From a virus: a DNA stretch of 21,487 nucleotides. The notes under the pieces were generated by a model, which saw nothing but the letters and a program-made list of their open reading frames with translations, was not told where the DNA came from and ran no database searches. The stretch is from positions 1-21,487 of IMG/VR virus record IMGVR_UViG_3300026518_000065; one strand, 5' to 3'. How positions within the stretch are numbered: position 1 is the first letter of the stretch; each line of letters begins with the position of its first letter. Positions 13,582 through 21,487 of the stretch are shown here, piece after piece. The translations under genes were made by a program, and so were the position numbers.

Positions 13582-16040
13582 GCTTTAAAAAGAATACAGC
13601 AGTTACAGGGTTTCCAGTAGGGCTAGTTAGCGCGACTGACGGGTCTGCTATAACTACGGGAACGCCGGTAGGATATTATCTGCTTGATGGGGGAACTCAG
13701 ACCGCCATAGCAGATGTCACTCCTGTGCATGAGGGTAATGGGATGTGGACCTTTAATCTAACTGCCGCAGAGATGAACGGTGATATAGTGGGGCTTACCT
13801 TCACCCATGCCTCTGCTATCACGGCACATTTCACGATTAAAACAGAGGTAACGACCCCATCAGACCTCAATAACTTTAACCCTGCGACAGACACGGTGGC
13901 TACTGTAACAAATTTAACTAATCTGCCCAGCATACCTACAAACTGGATTACCGCCGCAGGTATTGCTGCTTCCGCATTTAATGGCAAGGGTGATTGGAAT
14001 ATTGGCAAGACGGGATATAGTATATCAGGCACTAAGACCACCCTTGACGCTTTAAATGACATCGCCGCTACAGCCATTGTCTCTGCCGGAGCTATTACTA
14101 CCCTATCAGGAAAAGTTACCAATGTGGGAACTGTGGATACTGTAACCACGAACACGGATATGCGAGGAACAGATGGGGCTAATACAACCGCACCGGATAA
14201 TGCTTCTATCGCCGCCATTTTGACCGACACTGGTACGACAATTCCCGCCCAGATCACTGCTTTAAATGACTTTAACCCCGCTACTGACACGGTGGCTACG
14301 GTAACAAATTTAACTAATCTGCCCAGCATACCTACAAACTGGATTACCGCCGCAGGTATTTCAGCCTCAGCACTCAACGGTAAGGGCGATTGGAACGTTG
14401 GCAAGACGGGCTACACTTTAACCCAGACTTTCCCTACAAACTTTGCCGACATGGCAATCACAGCTACTACAGGTAAGGTTACGGTAGGAACTAACAATGA
14501 CAAGACGGGGTATAGCATCTCAGGCACAAAAACCACCCTTGATGCTCTTAATGACTTCGACCCCGCATTAGATACGGTAGCTCATGTCACACTGGTTGAC
14601 ACTACCACTACTAATACAGATATGCGAGGCACAGATAACGCGAATACCGTGGCACCGGATAACACGTCTATAGCATCTATCCTTGTTGACACGGGTACTA
14701 CTCTAGATACGAAACTGAATGATATACAAGGTGGCACGTTCTCTTCTGCTACAGACTCTCTTGAGGCTATTAGAAATAGAGGCGATGCCGCATGGACAAC
14801 AGGTGCAGGTGGAACCCCTCCTCAATTATTACAAAGCACCACTATAGCAACCTTGGCCTCTCAGACCAGCTTTACTCTTACTGCCGGGTCTGCTGATGAT
14901 AGTGCATATAATGGGGCTGTTGTTGTAGTCACAGACAGCGTCACAAGCACACAGAAGGCCGTGGGGGATGTGTTATCATATACGGGTGCTACCAAGACCA
15001 TCACGCTATCTTCAGACCCCGGCATATTTACTATGGCCGCAGGGGATACGATAGATGTTATTGCTAATGCCTCATCTGCCCCGTCTGCCTCTACAGTGGC
15101 TAGTGCCGTGTGGGAAGAATCCACCGCCGGGCATGTGACTGCTGGAACCTATGGTAAGTCTGTCGCAGATGTCGAGGTAGACACAAGCACGACAATTCCT
15201 GCGCAGATCACAGGCTTAAATAACTTCAACCCTGCTACTGACACGGTGGCTACAGTAACTAATCTGACTAATCTGCCCAGCATACCTACAAACTGGCTAA
15301 CAGCCGCTGGTATCAGTGCCGGAGCATTTAATGGCAAGGGTGATTGGAACATTGGCAAGACGGGCTACACTTTGTCCCAGACTTTCCCCACAAACTTCGC
15401 TGATCTATCAATCACCGCTACAACAGGTAAGGTTACGGTCGGGACTAATAGTGATAAAACAGGGTACAGTATCTCAGGTACAAAAACCACCCTTGATGCA
15501 CTGAATGACATAGCAGTCACATCTCTAAACAATTTTGACCCTGCGACTGATACTGTGGCCCATGTTACTCTGGTTGACACGACTACAACCAACACTGATA
15601 TGCGAGGGACTGATGGTGCAAACACTGCGGCTCCTGATAATGCTTCTATCGCCGCAATACTGACTGATACAGGCACAACCCTGCCAGCACAGATCACGGC
15701 TCTGCATAATTTTGATCCGGCCACGCAGACTGTGGATATTGGCAAGATAGCTGGGAACAGTGCTGCATCAACCCGGTTAGCTCTGAGTGCTAGTCAGATC
15801 ATACCATTCACAGTTAGCAGTGCCACCTTTACGCCCACGGTCACAGACTTTGAAGCCTCTGACATAACAGAGGCTACCACAGATCATTTTAACGGCAGGA
15901 TTATCATTTGGACCACAGGAGCCTTAACTGGACAGGCAACGTCAATATATGCATATGTTCTGTCTAGTGGTAAAGGCAAGTTCACTGTAGTAGGAATGAC
16001 TGAGGCACCAGCCAACGGGGATACTGGAGTCATAGTCTAA
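13578..16040 (+). CDS. Large repetitive fibre protein, 820 aa
   Basis: The N-terminal ~90 residues form an Ig-like or BppU-like domain (VTGFPVGLVSATDGSAITTG). The body is a mosaic of repeated modules: DTVATVTNLTNLPSIPTNW three times, NTDMRGTD three times with APDNASIAAILTDTGTT, and TGYSISGTKTTLDALND three times. Two further beta domains lie at ~400-520 (SADDSAYNGAVVVVTD) and at the C-terminus (FEASDITEATTDHFNGRIII). The whole is Thr/Asn/Ala-rich with few charges, like trimeric fibres. It lies between the two tail-terminator genes, so it may be a neck or head whisker rather than a tail-tip fibre. The domain order is inferred by eye. Confidence 0.8.
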   Translation: MSFKKNTAVTGFPVGLVSATDGSAITTGTPVGYYLLDGGTQTAIADVTPVHEGNGMWTFNLTAAEMNGDIVGLTFTHASAITAHFTIKTEVTTPSDLNNFNPATDTVATVTNLTNLPSIPTNWITAAGIAASAFNGKGDWNIGKTGYSISGTKTTLDALNDIAATAIVSAGAITTLSGKVTNVGTVDTVTTNTDMRGTDGANTTAPDNASIAAILTDTGTTIPAQITALNDFNPATDTVATVTNLTNLPSIPTNWITAAGISASALNGKGDWNVGKTGYTLTQTFPTNFADMAITATTGKVTVGTNNDKTGYSISGTKTTLDALNDFDPALDTVAHVTLVDTTTTNTDMRGTDNANTVAPDNTSIASILVDTGTTLDTKLNDIQGGTFSSATDSLEAIRNRGDAAWTTGAGGTPPQLLQSTTIATLASQTSFTLTAGSADDSAYNGAVVVVTDSVTSTQKAVGDVLSYTGATKTITLSSDPGIFTMAAGDTIDVIANASSAPSASTVASAVWEESTAGHVTAGTYGKSVADVEVDTSTTIPAQITGLNNFNPATDTVATVTNLTNLPSIPTNWLTAAGISAGAFNGKGDWNIGKTGYTLSQTFPTNFADLSITATTGKVTVGTNSDKTGYSISGTKTTLDALNDIAVTSLNNFDPATDTVAHVTLVDTTTTNTDMRGTDGANTAAPDNASIAAILTDTGTTLPAQITALHNFDPATQTVDIGKIAGNSAASTRLALSASQIIPFTVSSATFTPTVTDFEASDITEATTDHFNGRIIIWTTGALTGQATSIYAYVLSSGKGKFTVVGMTEAPANGDTGVIV
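13872..15370 (+). repeat. ~150-bp in-frame repeats of the fibre gene
   Basis: Near-identical blocks lie at about 13872-14020, 14268-14416 and 15222-15370. Other repeated blocks (around 14143, 14607, 15592 and around 14428, 15379) are interleaved. Conservation at DNA level, including runs such as CTAATCTGCCCAGCATACC, points to recent duplication or homogenisation. Repeat-mediated length change is expected. Confidence 0.9.
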
Positions 16041-16041
16041 T

Positions 16042-16545
16042 ATGGCGACCACCGCACTACATCCCGGAGGAACACCCGGCGCACCCTACACCTTTACGGT
16101 AAAGACCGTCACGGGTGTTGTCATAATCCAGAACCCGGATATATCTGAAGCTAGAGATATTATCTTAACAGAGTTTAAAACCCAGTGGGATTTGGATTCA
16201 GCTACGACCGGGATACCTATAGCTTATCAGGACGTGTCTTTTGTCACGCCTACAAGCGGCCCTTGGATTGAAATAAATATTGACTATGATGATTCGAGGC
16301 CGTGGGCGATAGGCGGGGTGTTAAAGCGCCGGGGAGGGCAAGTATCTATTATGATTTACACCCCTTTCGGGCAGGGCTTGTTCTCTGCATATAATTTAGG
16401 TATAATTGCCTTAAATGCGTTAAAGGGTAAGAATCTGGAGTCTAATGTGTGGCTTAGTAACGCTACTATATCCGAGGTGGGTATAGTCGGGAATAATTCG
16501 GTACTGGAAGTGACTGTAGATTTTGTGCATAGTCAGCTTCAATAA
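16042..16545 (+). CDS. Tail terminator-like protein 2 (DUF4128-like)
   Basis: The 167-aa product has an N-terminal extension rich in Gly/Pro/Thr (~1-30). It then aligns with the protein at 10997: ILTEFKTQWDLDSATTGIPI (versus MLTVFKSAWDADATSSGISV), VSIMIYTPFGQGLFSAYNLG (versus FSIYTPFGDGLTLAGGL), and VLEVTVDFVHSQLQ at the end. It directly precedes the tail tube gene, the usual place of the true tail terminator, so this copy is the more likely tail-capping protein. The N-terminal extension may be an added contact surface. Confidence 0.8.
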   Translation: MATTALHPGGTPGAPYTFTVKTVTGVVIIQNPDISEARDIILTEFKTQWDLDSATTGIPIAYQDVSFVTPTSGPWIEINIDYDDSRPWAIGGVLKRRGGQVSIMIYTPFGQGLFSAYNLGIIALNALKGKNLESNVWLSNATISEVGIVGNNSVLEVTVDFVHSQLQ

Positions 16546-16556
16546 AGGAAAACATA

Positions 16557-18080
16557 ATGGCGCAAGTTAACAAGATCAATTCAGACGGCACAGGACTCCG
16601 GTATTCAAAGGAACTGAGCATTGGGGTAGTTGACCCGTCTGCTGTATGGACCCCTCTGGAGCCAAACTCATACTCTGATTTTGGTGGTGATACTATTCTT
16701 AAAGCCCGGTCCCCAATCAATGCAGGTCGGCAGCTCAAAAAGGGGGTTGTTGTAGATGAAAACTCATCTGGGGGCTTTAACAGTGATCTCACCCAGAGTA
16801 ACCTTGCTGACCTGTTGCAGGGCTTTTTCTTTGCTGATGCACGAACCAAGAGTGAGTTCAGTGCAGTCACCGCTGTTGATGGCACCCTTGAAAAATACTC
16901 AGGAGCTTCGGGCCTGTCTATCTATAATTCAGGAGACTTGGTTTTCGCTTCGGGATTTACTAACACTGCTAATAACGGGCTAAAGCGGGTCACAGCCTCC
17001 GCAGCAACAAGTATCACAGTGGCAGAGAACATTACCACAGAAGCTTCGCCCCCATCATCTTCCAAACTTGTACAGGTTGGCTATCAATTTGCTGCCGGTG
17101 ATCTAGATGTATCCGCCGCTGGAGGAGCCTATCCTACTTTAACTACCACAACCAAAGACATGACTACCCTCGGCATCATTCCCGGAGAATGGATTTTCAT
17201 TGGTGGGGATACTGCCTCTCTCGGATTTTCTAACGCTGCTAACAACGGGTATGCGCGGGTTTTATCTGTAACTGCTAATGTTATGACGCTGGATAAGACC
17301 CAATCCACTATGGTCACTGAAGCCTCTACCACCGAGACTGTCCAGATTTTCTTCGGTCGGGTGCTGAAGAATGAAAGTGACACATCTTTACAGGTACGCA
17401 GTTCATATCAGCTAGAACGTCAACTGGGCGCACCGGATGATTCGCAGCCATCGCAAATTCAGAGCGAATATCTGGTCGGCTCTGTACCTAATGATCTTAC
17501 CTTTAAATTTGATACTGCTGATAAAATCACTGTTGATTTATCCTTCTTGTCAACCAGCCATGAAGTGAGATCAGGTGTTACTGGTGTCAAGGCCGGTACA
17601 CGCCCAAGTCTCGCAGACTCAGATGCCTTTGATGCTACAAACTCAACATCCAGACTGAAGATGAACGTAGTCAGCACCACAGACTCTAACCCTACTGCAT
17701 TGTTTGGTTTTCTATTAAACTTTGATATTAATATTAAGAATAACCTTACAGCTGATAAGGCCATCGGGGTCCTTGGTGCCTTTGACATCACTGCCGGTAA
17801 CTTTGAGGTAGGTGGGACAATGACCGCGTATTTCTCTGACGTTTCCGCTATCACGTCTATCCGTAATAACGCAGACGTCACGCTGGACTTTGCACTGGCT
17901 CAGAACAATGCCGGGGTTGTTGTTGACGTCCCCCTTATTTCCCTCAGTGGAGGCAAACTTAATGTTGAGCAGAACAAGCCTATTGAGATGCCTCTGACAA
18001 CCCCAGCCGCCGAACATACTACATTTGGGCATACCCTGCTTATGTCCTTCTTTGACTATCTGCCTACAGCAGCAATGTAA
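16557..18080 (+). CDS. Major tail tube protein
   Basis: The 507-aa product stacks as hexameric rings around the DNA channel. It starts with VNKINSDGTGLRYSKELSIG, and has the tube core in the N-terminal ~120 and C-terminal ~250 residues (QLERQLGAPDDSQPSQIQSE, EYLVGSVPNDLTFKF). Between lies an insertion of two related units (~121-164 and ~208-257), each with GF-[ST]-N-x-ANNG-x-x-RV and an ending TEAS. These probably project outward from the tail. AAAGGAAAA precedes ATG. It is followed by the chaperone pair. Confidence 0.85.
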   Translation: MAQVNKINSDGTGLRYSKELSIGVVDPSAVWTPLEPNSYSDFGGDTILKARSPINAGRQLKKGVVVDENSSGGFNSDLTQSNLADLLQGFFFADARTKSEFSAVTAVDGTLEKYSGASGLSIYNSGDLVFASGFTNTANNGLKRVTASAATSITVAENITTEASPPSSSKLVQVGYQFAAGDLDVSAAGGAYPTLTTTTKDMTTLGIIPGEWIFIGGDTASLGFSNAANNGYARVLSVTANVMTLDKTQSTMVTEASTTETVQIFFGRVLKNESDTSLQVRSSYQLERQLGAPDDSQPSQIQSEYLVGSVPNDLTFKFDTADKITVDLSFLSTSHEVRSGVTGVKAGTRPSLADSDAFDATNSTSRLKMNVVSTTDSNPTALFGFLLNFDINIKNNLTADKAIGVLGAFDITAGNFEVGGTMTAYFSDVSAITSIRNNADVTLDFALAQNNAGVVVDVPLISLSGGKLNVEQNKPIEMPLTTPAAEHTTFGHTLLMSFFDYLPTAAM

Positions 18081-18111
18081 TCATATAAACCTGAAAATAG
18101 GACGATGACGA

Positions 18112-18543
18112 ATGACTAAGAAGAAAACTACGAGTAAGTCTATCTATGACCTTTTCGATTGTGACAAGGAAATGGAGGTAAAAGGAATTTGGCAGGACTT
18201 CGGAGTATATGGCCGGTTCCTTATAGCCCGTGCAGGGGGCGCAAACGCTCGATATGTGACTATGCTGAGCAAGGCTATGGAGCCATACCAACGTCAGCTT
18301 CAGAAAGACATGATGGACAACAAGGTAGCGGAGGGTATCCTTATTAGAGTATTTGCCCGTACTGTTATCCTTGATTGGGAGGGCGTCATTGGCCGTGATG
18401 GAAAGGAAATCAAATACAGCGTTGAAAATTGTATTAAACTTCTGACTGACTTACCCGACTTCTTCCTCGACATGCGTGAAGAATCTGCCCGACTACAGAA
18501 CTTCCGCAAGCATGACCTTGAGGAAGATTCAAAAAACTCATAG
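18112..18543 (+). CDS. Tail assembly chaperone (gpG-like)
   Basis: The 143-aa product resembles G-type tail chaperones: IYDLFDCDKEMEVKGIWQDF, then FLIARAGGANARYVTMLSKA, and CIKLLTDLPDFFLDMREESA. It binds and solubilises the tape measure during tail assembly and is not in the virion. AGGA is 9 nt before ATG. The last codons carry A AAA AAC, so a minority of ribosomes should shift -1 into the downstream ORF. The 0-frame stop is TAG at 18541-18543. Confidence 0.85.
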   Translation: MTKKKTTSKSIYDLFDCDKEMEVKGIWQDFGVYGRFLIARAGGANARYVTMLSKAMEPYQRQLQKDMMDNKVAEGILIRVFARTVILDWEGVIGRDGKEIKYSVENCIKLLTDLPDFFLDMREESARLQNFRKHDLEEDSKNS

Positions 18544-18571
18544 AAGTCTTGCTTTATGATTTAGAGCAAGG
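18531..18571 (+). promoter_or_regulatory. -1 programmed ribosomal frameshift element
   Basis: The slippery heptamer A AAA AAC (18531-18537) is in the right phase of the chaperone frame (tcA AAA AAC). After a 9-10 nt spacer, which contains the 0-frame TAG stop, a stem-loop forms: CTTGCTTTA (18548-18556) with TAGAGCAAG (18562-18570), 9 bp with one G-U and a 5-nt loop. The -1 frame is open from 18522 to 18890. This mirrors the gpG/gpGT signal of lambda-like tails. Confidence 0.85.
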
Positions 18572-18890
18572 CCCACATGAAAAAACCATACTGAAGCAGG
18601 CTCGTATGCAGGGGCTACCCGTCCCTGAAACCATTGTCAATGCCCCCAAACTACGTTCTGGATTAGAGTTCTTTTATAAGGCTTTCTGGGACTTGAACCA
18701 TGACAGGGAAGTAGGGATGGCTGAGGGAGGAATCCCTTGGTCTGCTATAGATAGGTATGCTCAAAGGTATAGGTATGATGATATTGATGACTTTGAAAGG
18801 CTAGTGGACTTGATAAGACTCATAGATATAGCGTATCGTAAGTATAGTGAGGGCACTCAGAAAAGTGATAGACCCATTAGCTCGGAATGA
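18537..18890 (+). CDS. T-domain of tail chaperone, made by -1 frameshift
   Basis: Read after the slip, the chain continues LIEVLLYDLEQGPHEKTILK to 18890. The fusion is about 259 aa (142 + 117). The downstream part is charged and helical: PETIVNAPKLRSGLEFFYKA, then IPWSAIDRYAQRYRYDDIDD. As in gpGT, the T segment would bring tube subunits to the tape measure. A stand-alone start at TTG 18549 has no ribosome site, so frameshifting is the likely route. It ends 13 nt before the next gene. Confidence 0.8.
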   Translation, partial: LIEVLLYDLEQGPHEKTILKQARMQGLPVPETIVNAPKLRSGLEFFYKAFWDLNHDREVGMAEGGIPWSAIDRYAQRYRYDDIDDFERLVDLIRLIDIAYRKYSEGTQKSDRPISSE

Positions 18891-18902
18891 CAGGGACAAA
18901 CT

Positions 18903-19355
18903 ATGGCGGATATAAGTGAGTTAAAGGGAAGGATGGACGCTAGGGCCAAACAGTTTCAGAGAGGCGTGGAACGGGTATTAAAATCCTTTGTTTTTGAGAT
19001 AAGTAGAGAGATTATATCTGACACCCCACAGGACACGGGCAAAGCCGCATCCAACTGGAAAATAGGTATAAACAGACCCACTGATAGCATCATTGATCCC
19101 CACAGCCCCGGTAAACATCTAGGCTTAGGCAATACTCAAAACGTTAATCCCGCAGTCCGACTCATGGCCCAGAAGCTCAAGGGCTTTAAGTTGGGTAAAA
19201 GAAATGTTATATTCTTAACTAACAACGTGTCTTACATAAAGCTTCTGGATGCGGGAATAGCCTCTAAACAAACTAGGCCCCTAATTGTTAAAAGGGGGAT
19301 AGAACGAGGCAGAAAAATAGCGAGAGCTAAGTTAACAAAGGTATTGGATAAATAG
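18903..19355 (+). CDS. HK97 gp10-like / neck or tail-completion protein
   Basis: The 150-aa product has the gp10-like signature ISDTPQDTGKAASNWKIGIN, then KRNVIFLTNNVSYIKLLDAG and IASKQTRPLIVKRGIERGRK. Members join head to tail or complete the tail. Here the gene sits after the chaperones and before the tape measure rather than in the connector block, a moved position. AGGGA lies 8 nt before ATG, and the stop TAG is directly followed by the TTG start of the tape measure. Confidence 0.75.
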   Translation: MADISELKGRMDARAKQFQRGVERVLKSFVFEISREIISDTPQDTGKAASNWKIGINRPTDSIIDPHSPGKHLGLGNTQNVNPAVRLMAQKLKGFKLGKRNVIFLTNNVSYIKLLDAGIASKQTRPLIVKRGIERGRKIARAKLTKVLDK

Positions 19356-21487
19356 TTGGCTACTGAACGGTTTGACGTTATATTTAGGCCCGTAGGGTCC
19401 AGCACTGTTGTAAGAGACTTAAATGCGATCGGAACAAGCGGTGAGAGAGCTGCCTCAGGGGTTAAAACCCTTCAGATTGCAGCACAGAGAGCTAGGTTCG
19501 AATTAGTTAGGGCTTTTAGTCTTGTGGCCATCATAGGGACTGTTACCGGTGCTGTCAGGATAATGTCTAAGTTCTCGGATTCTATAGCGACCATCAGGGG
19601 CGTTGCCGGAATCACGGGAAAAGCACTGGATTCTCTTAAAGAGCGAGCAAGGGAACTTGGAGCCACAACAGTTTTTACTGCCTCAGAGGCAGCAGACGCT
19701 ATGGTGACACTGGCTAAAACAGGGGCGGACGCAACACAGATACTTTTCCAGATAGGTCCATCACTACTGTTGGCTAGAGCTGGTGGACTGGAGTTGAATC
19801 AGGCCACTGAAATACTTATCAACACTATGGCAAACTTTGGTATTGAGGCTAGTAAAGCAGGAAACGTGGCTGACATACTTTCTAAAGGTGCTAACCAGAC
19901 TAGCACTACTGTGGAAGAATTAGCTGCTGCTCTAAAGAATGCCGCACCCTTTGCTGTAACATTAGGCATCTCTCTTAAGGAAACTATAGCAGCATTAGGT
20001 GTATTGGCCAAAGGGGGTTTCAAAGGGACAAGAGGGGGGACTATCCTTAAAAACGTGTTCGTCAAAATGATAAAGCAGGGTAGACTGTTAAAAGTAGCTC
20101 TCAATGGTGCAAGTCTTGAGGGACTAGGGCTTTTCAAAATATTAAGTAAATTTAAAACTGTTAATCCAGCCGATATTCAGGGCATATTCGGTCTTAGAGG
20201 GGGGCCGGGTGTTCTGAGTTTTAACCAGAACCTCCCACTACTAAAAGAATTTATAACCAATCTTGATGATCTGGACGGGGTATCAAAAAAGGTAGCAGCA
20301 GAAATAGATAAGTCATTAGGGTCAGCATTAACAAGAGTAGGGTCTGCTTATACTGAGTTTATTTTATCTTTGAACCAGACAGAAAATTTTACTTCAGCAT
20401 TTGACGCGCTGGCAGATGGCATACGGTTCATTGCCAGTAACCTTAAAACCGCCGGGGTGTTTGCTGGAACACTCATGCTTACGCTATCTGCGGGGTTAGT
20501 AAAACAAATAGGCATAGCTATATTCGGGTGGTCCAAAGGTATGACAGCCTTCACAGTAGCAACTAAAGCAGCCACCTTTGCCGTGAGAACTCTTTTTAGG
20601 GCACTTCTTATAGGATTCGCTATTGAGGGCATTATATCGCTTGTTGATGAAGTAGGTAAACTTAATCAGAAGATTAGAGAGACAGGAGAGACTTTATCTA
20701 ATGTTCAAATAGTTTCAAATATTGGTGCAGGACTTAAAAAGACATTCATCACATTTACTAAAAATATAAGTATCTCTATCGGGACTATAATATTATCACT
20801 AGCTGACATACTAGCTGGAGCTATATCTGCTTTATCCGTCGGAGTATCCAAACTTATTGGCAACATGATTCAAAGAAATAAAGACGCGGTTAAAGGGTTT
20901 ATATTTGATATTAAGGATAGTATTAATGCGCTCGCACATGTGGCAGATGTCATAGCACTTAATAAGTTATTTGGTGGAAAACAGGTTTTTGATCTTCCCA
21001 AAAATAGGCCCGGACAACAAGTAGGCGGAATAACAGAGGGGGTTGGGGCCGCAGTTCTCGGTGGGGGTAATGGGTTTTTTAAAAAAGCTTTAGTTGATTT
21101 CAAAAAAGGTATTGACATCTTAGATTTTGGCGGACCCGTCACGGGGAAGGGGGGCGGAAAAGGCGCTCCTCTGGATGCTACAGGTCTTGACCCCGTTGTA
21201 GTGCAAACCCAGAAAGGCGCTGCTGCTCGAACAGCGAGAATAAACCTGGCTCTTATAGATTTTAATCGAACTCAAAATCAAAATATAGAATTATCTAAAC
21301 TTGGAACAATAGCAAGACGATCATTGGCGCAGGTTAACGGGTTAGTTAATAAATCTATAAAAGACGGAAATGCATTATCCGGGGAGCGGATAAAAGCGTT
21401 GAAGAAAACAACTCTAGCGGCCAATAACCTGATCGAAGTAAATAAGAGAGCTGTGGCTTTCGCTAACGGCGGGGTTAAACATGCCCC
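19356..21487 (+). CDS. Tape measure protein (5' part, runs off the window)
   Basis: The frame is open from TTG 19356 (immediately after TAG) to the end of the window, 710 codons and two bases, with no stop. It begins MATERFDVIFRPVGSSTVVR. A TP901-type tape-measure core lies at ~75-235: RGVAGITGKALDSLKERARE, LGATTVFTASEAADAMVTLA, NFGIEASKAGNVADILSKGA and ETIAALGVLAKGG. Hydrophobic segments are at ~370-390, ~415-430 and ~470-500. It sets tail length inside the tube and helps DNA entry. Later coding is richer in Gly and Lys. The C-terminus is not in the window. Confidence 0.9.
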   Translation, partial: MATERFDVIFRPVGSSTVVRDLNAIGTSGERAASGVKTLQIAAQRARFELVRAFSLVAIIGTVTGAVRIMSKFSDSIATIRGVAGITGKALDSLKERARELGATTVFTASEAADAMVTLAKTGADATQILFQIGPSLLLARAGGLELNQATEILINTMANFGIEASKAGNVADILSKGANQTSTTVEELAAALKNAAPFAVTLGISLKETIAALGVLAKGGFKGTRGGTILKNVFVKMIKQGRLLKVALNGASLEGLGLFKILSKFKTVNPADIQGIFGLRGGPGVLSFNQNLPLLKEFITNLDDLDGVSKKVAAEIDKSLGSALTRVGSAYTEFILSLNQTENFTSAFDALADGIRFIASNLKTAGVFAGTLMLTLSAGLVKQIGIAIFGWSKGMTAFTVATKAATFAVRTLFRALLIGFAIEGIISLVDEVGKLNQKIRETGETLSNVQIVSNIGAGLKKTFITFTKNISISIGTIILSLADILAGAISALSVGVSKLIGNMIQRNKDAVKGFIFDIKDSINALAHVADVIALNKLFGGKQVFDLPKNRPGQQVGGITEGVGAAVLGGGNGFFKKALVDFKKGIDILDFGGPVTGKGGGKGAPLDATGLDPVVVQTQKGAAARTARINLALIDFNRTQNQNIELSKLGTIARRSLAQVNGLVNKSIKDGNALSGERIKALKKTTLAANNLIEVNKRAVAFANGGVKHA

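Noticed and set aside
13697-14404. Long minus-strand ORF opposite the fibre gene
   Set aside because: It is a shadow of the repeated Thr/Asn/Ala codons of the fibre, has no ribosome site, and repeats in step with the sense-strand modules; similar shadows lie at 15149-15745.
18549-18890. Independent downstream tail chaperone gene from TTG 18549
   Set aside because: No ribosome site precedes the TTG, and a complete -1 frameshift signal feeds this frame.

Overview
The window is the left part of the structural (late) module of a tailed siphovirus or siphovirus-like prophage, read almost entirely rightward. Gene order is a small membrane protein, terminase large subunit (TerL), DUF4055-type portal, TerS-like HTH proteins, scaffold, major capsid, head-tail connectors, tail terminator, a fibre/lectin cassette, a second tail terminator, tail tube, tail chaperones with a -1 frameshift, an HK97 gp10-like protein, and a tape measure that runs off the right edge. 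No integrase, repressor, lysis or replication gene is visible, so virus versus prophage cannot be decided. The host is not identifiable. Shine-Dalgarno sites, sigma70-like promoters and Fur-box-like motifs point to a bacterium, perhaps Gram-negative. TTG starts appear to be used for at least three large genes (TerL, portal, tape measure).

Region 1-1950 is AT-rich and mostly non-coding. It holds 60-bp and ~113-124-bp degenerate tandem repeats, GGTA-N6-TACC dyads, several Fur-box-like sites and other short repeats. A small leftward operon (93-aa protein, 27-aa hydrophobic peptide, 5-codon ORF) ends in a clear intrinsic terminator. A very good sigma70-type promoter (1902-1930) then fires rightward into the late operon.

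Region 1952-9872 is packaging and head. TerL carries a 124-aa mini-intein inserted between His and Cys of its last nuclease motif (DH-C-L-D-x-x-R-Y), so the third catalytic carboxylate segment is joined to the enzyme only after splicing. Portal is followed by a TerS-like HTH protein and a short HTH paralogue. Next come a truncated scaffold paralogue and the full scaffold, which share a perfect 46-bp repeat across leader and start. A hairpin-rich leader precedes the major capsid gene. An intrinsic terminator with a TTCG loop follows capsid, and a second terminator follows the next gene.

Region 10027-19355 holds connectors, neck and tail. Two DUF4128-like tail-terminator paralogues (10997-11422, 16042-16545) flank a 4.6-kb cassette of unknown small proteins, a LamG-like lectin protein and an 820-aa repetitive fibre. 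The tail tube has a duplicated insertion domain. The tail chaperone pair is joined by a textbook -1 frameshift signal: slippery A AAA AAC, a 9-10 nt spacer and a stem-loop. The tape measure starts at a TTG directly after the preceding stop codon and is still open at the window end.

All family names come from reading translations by eye; no database search was run.
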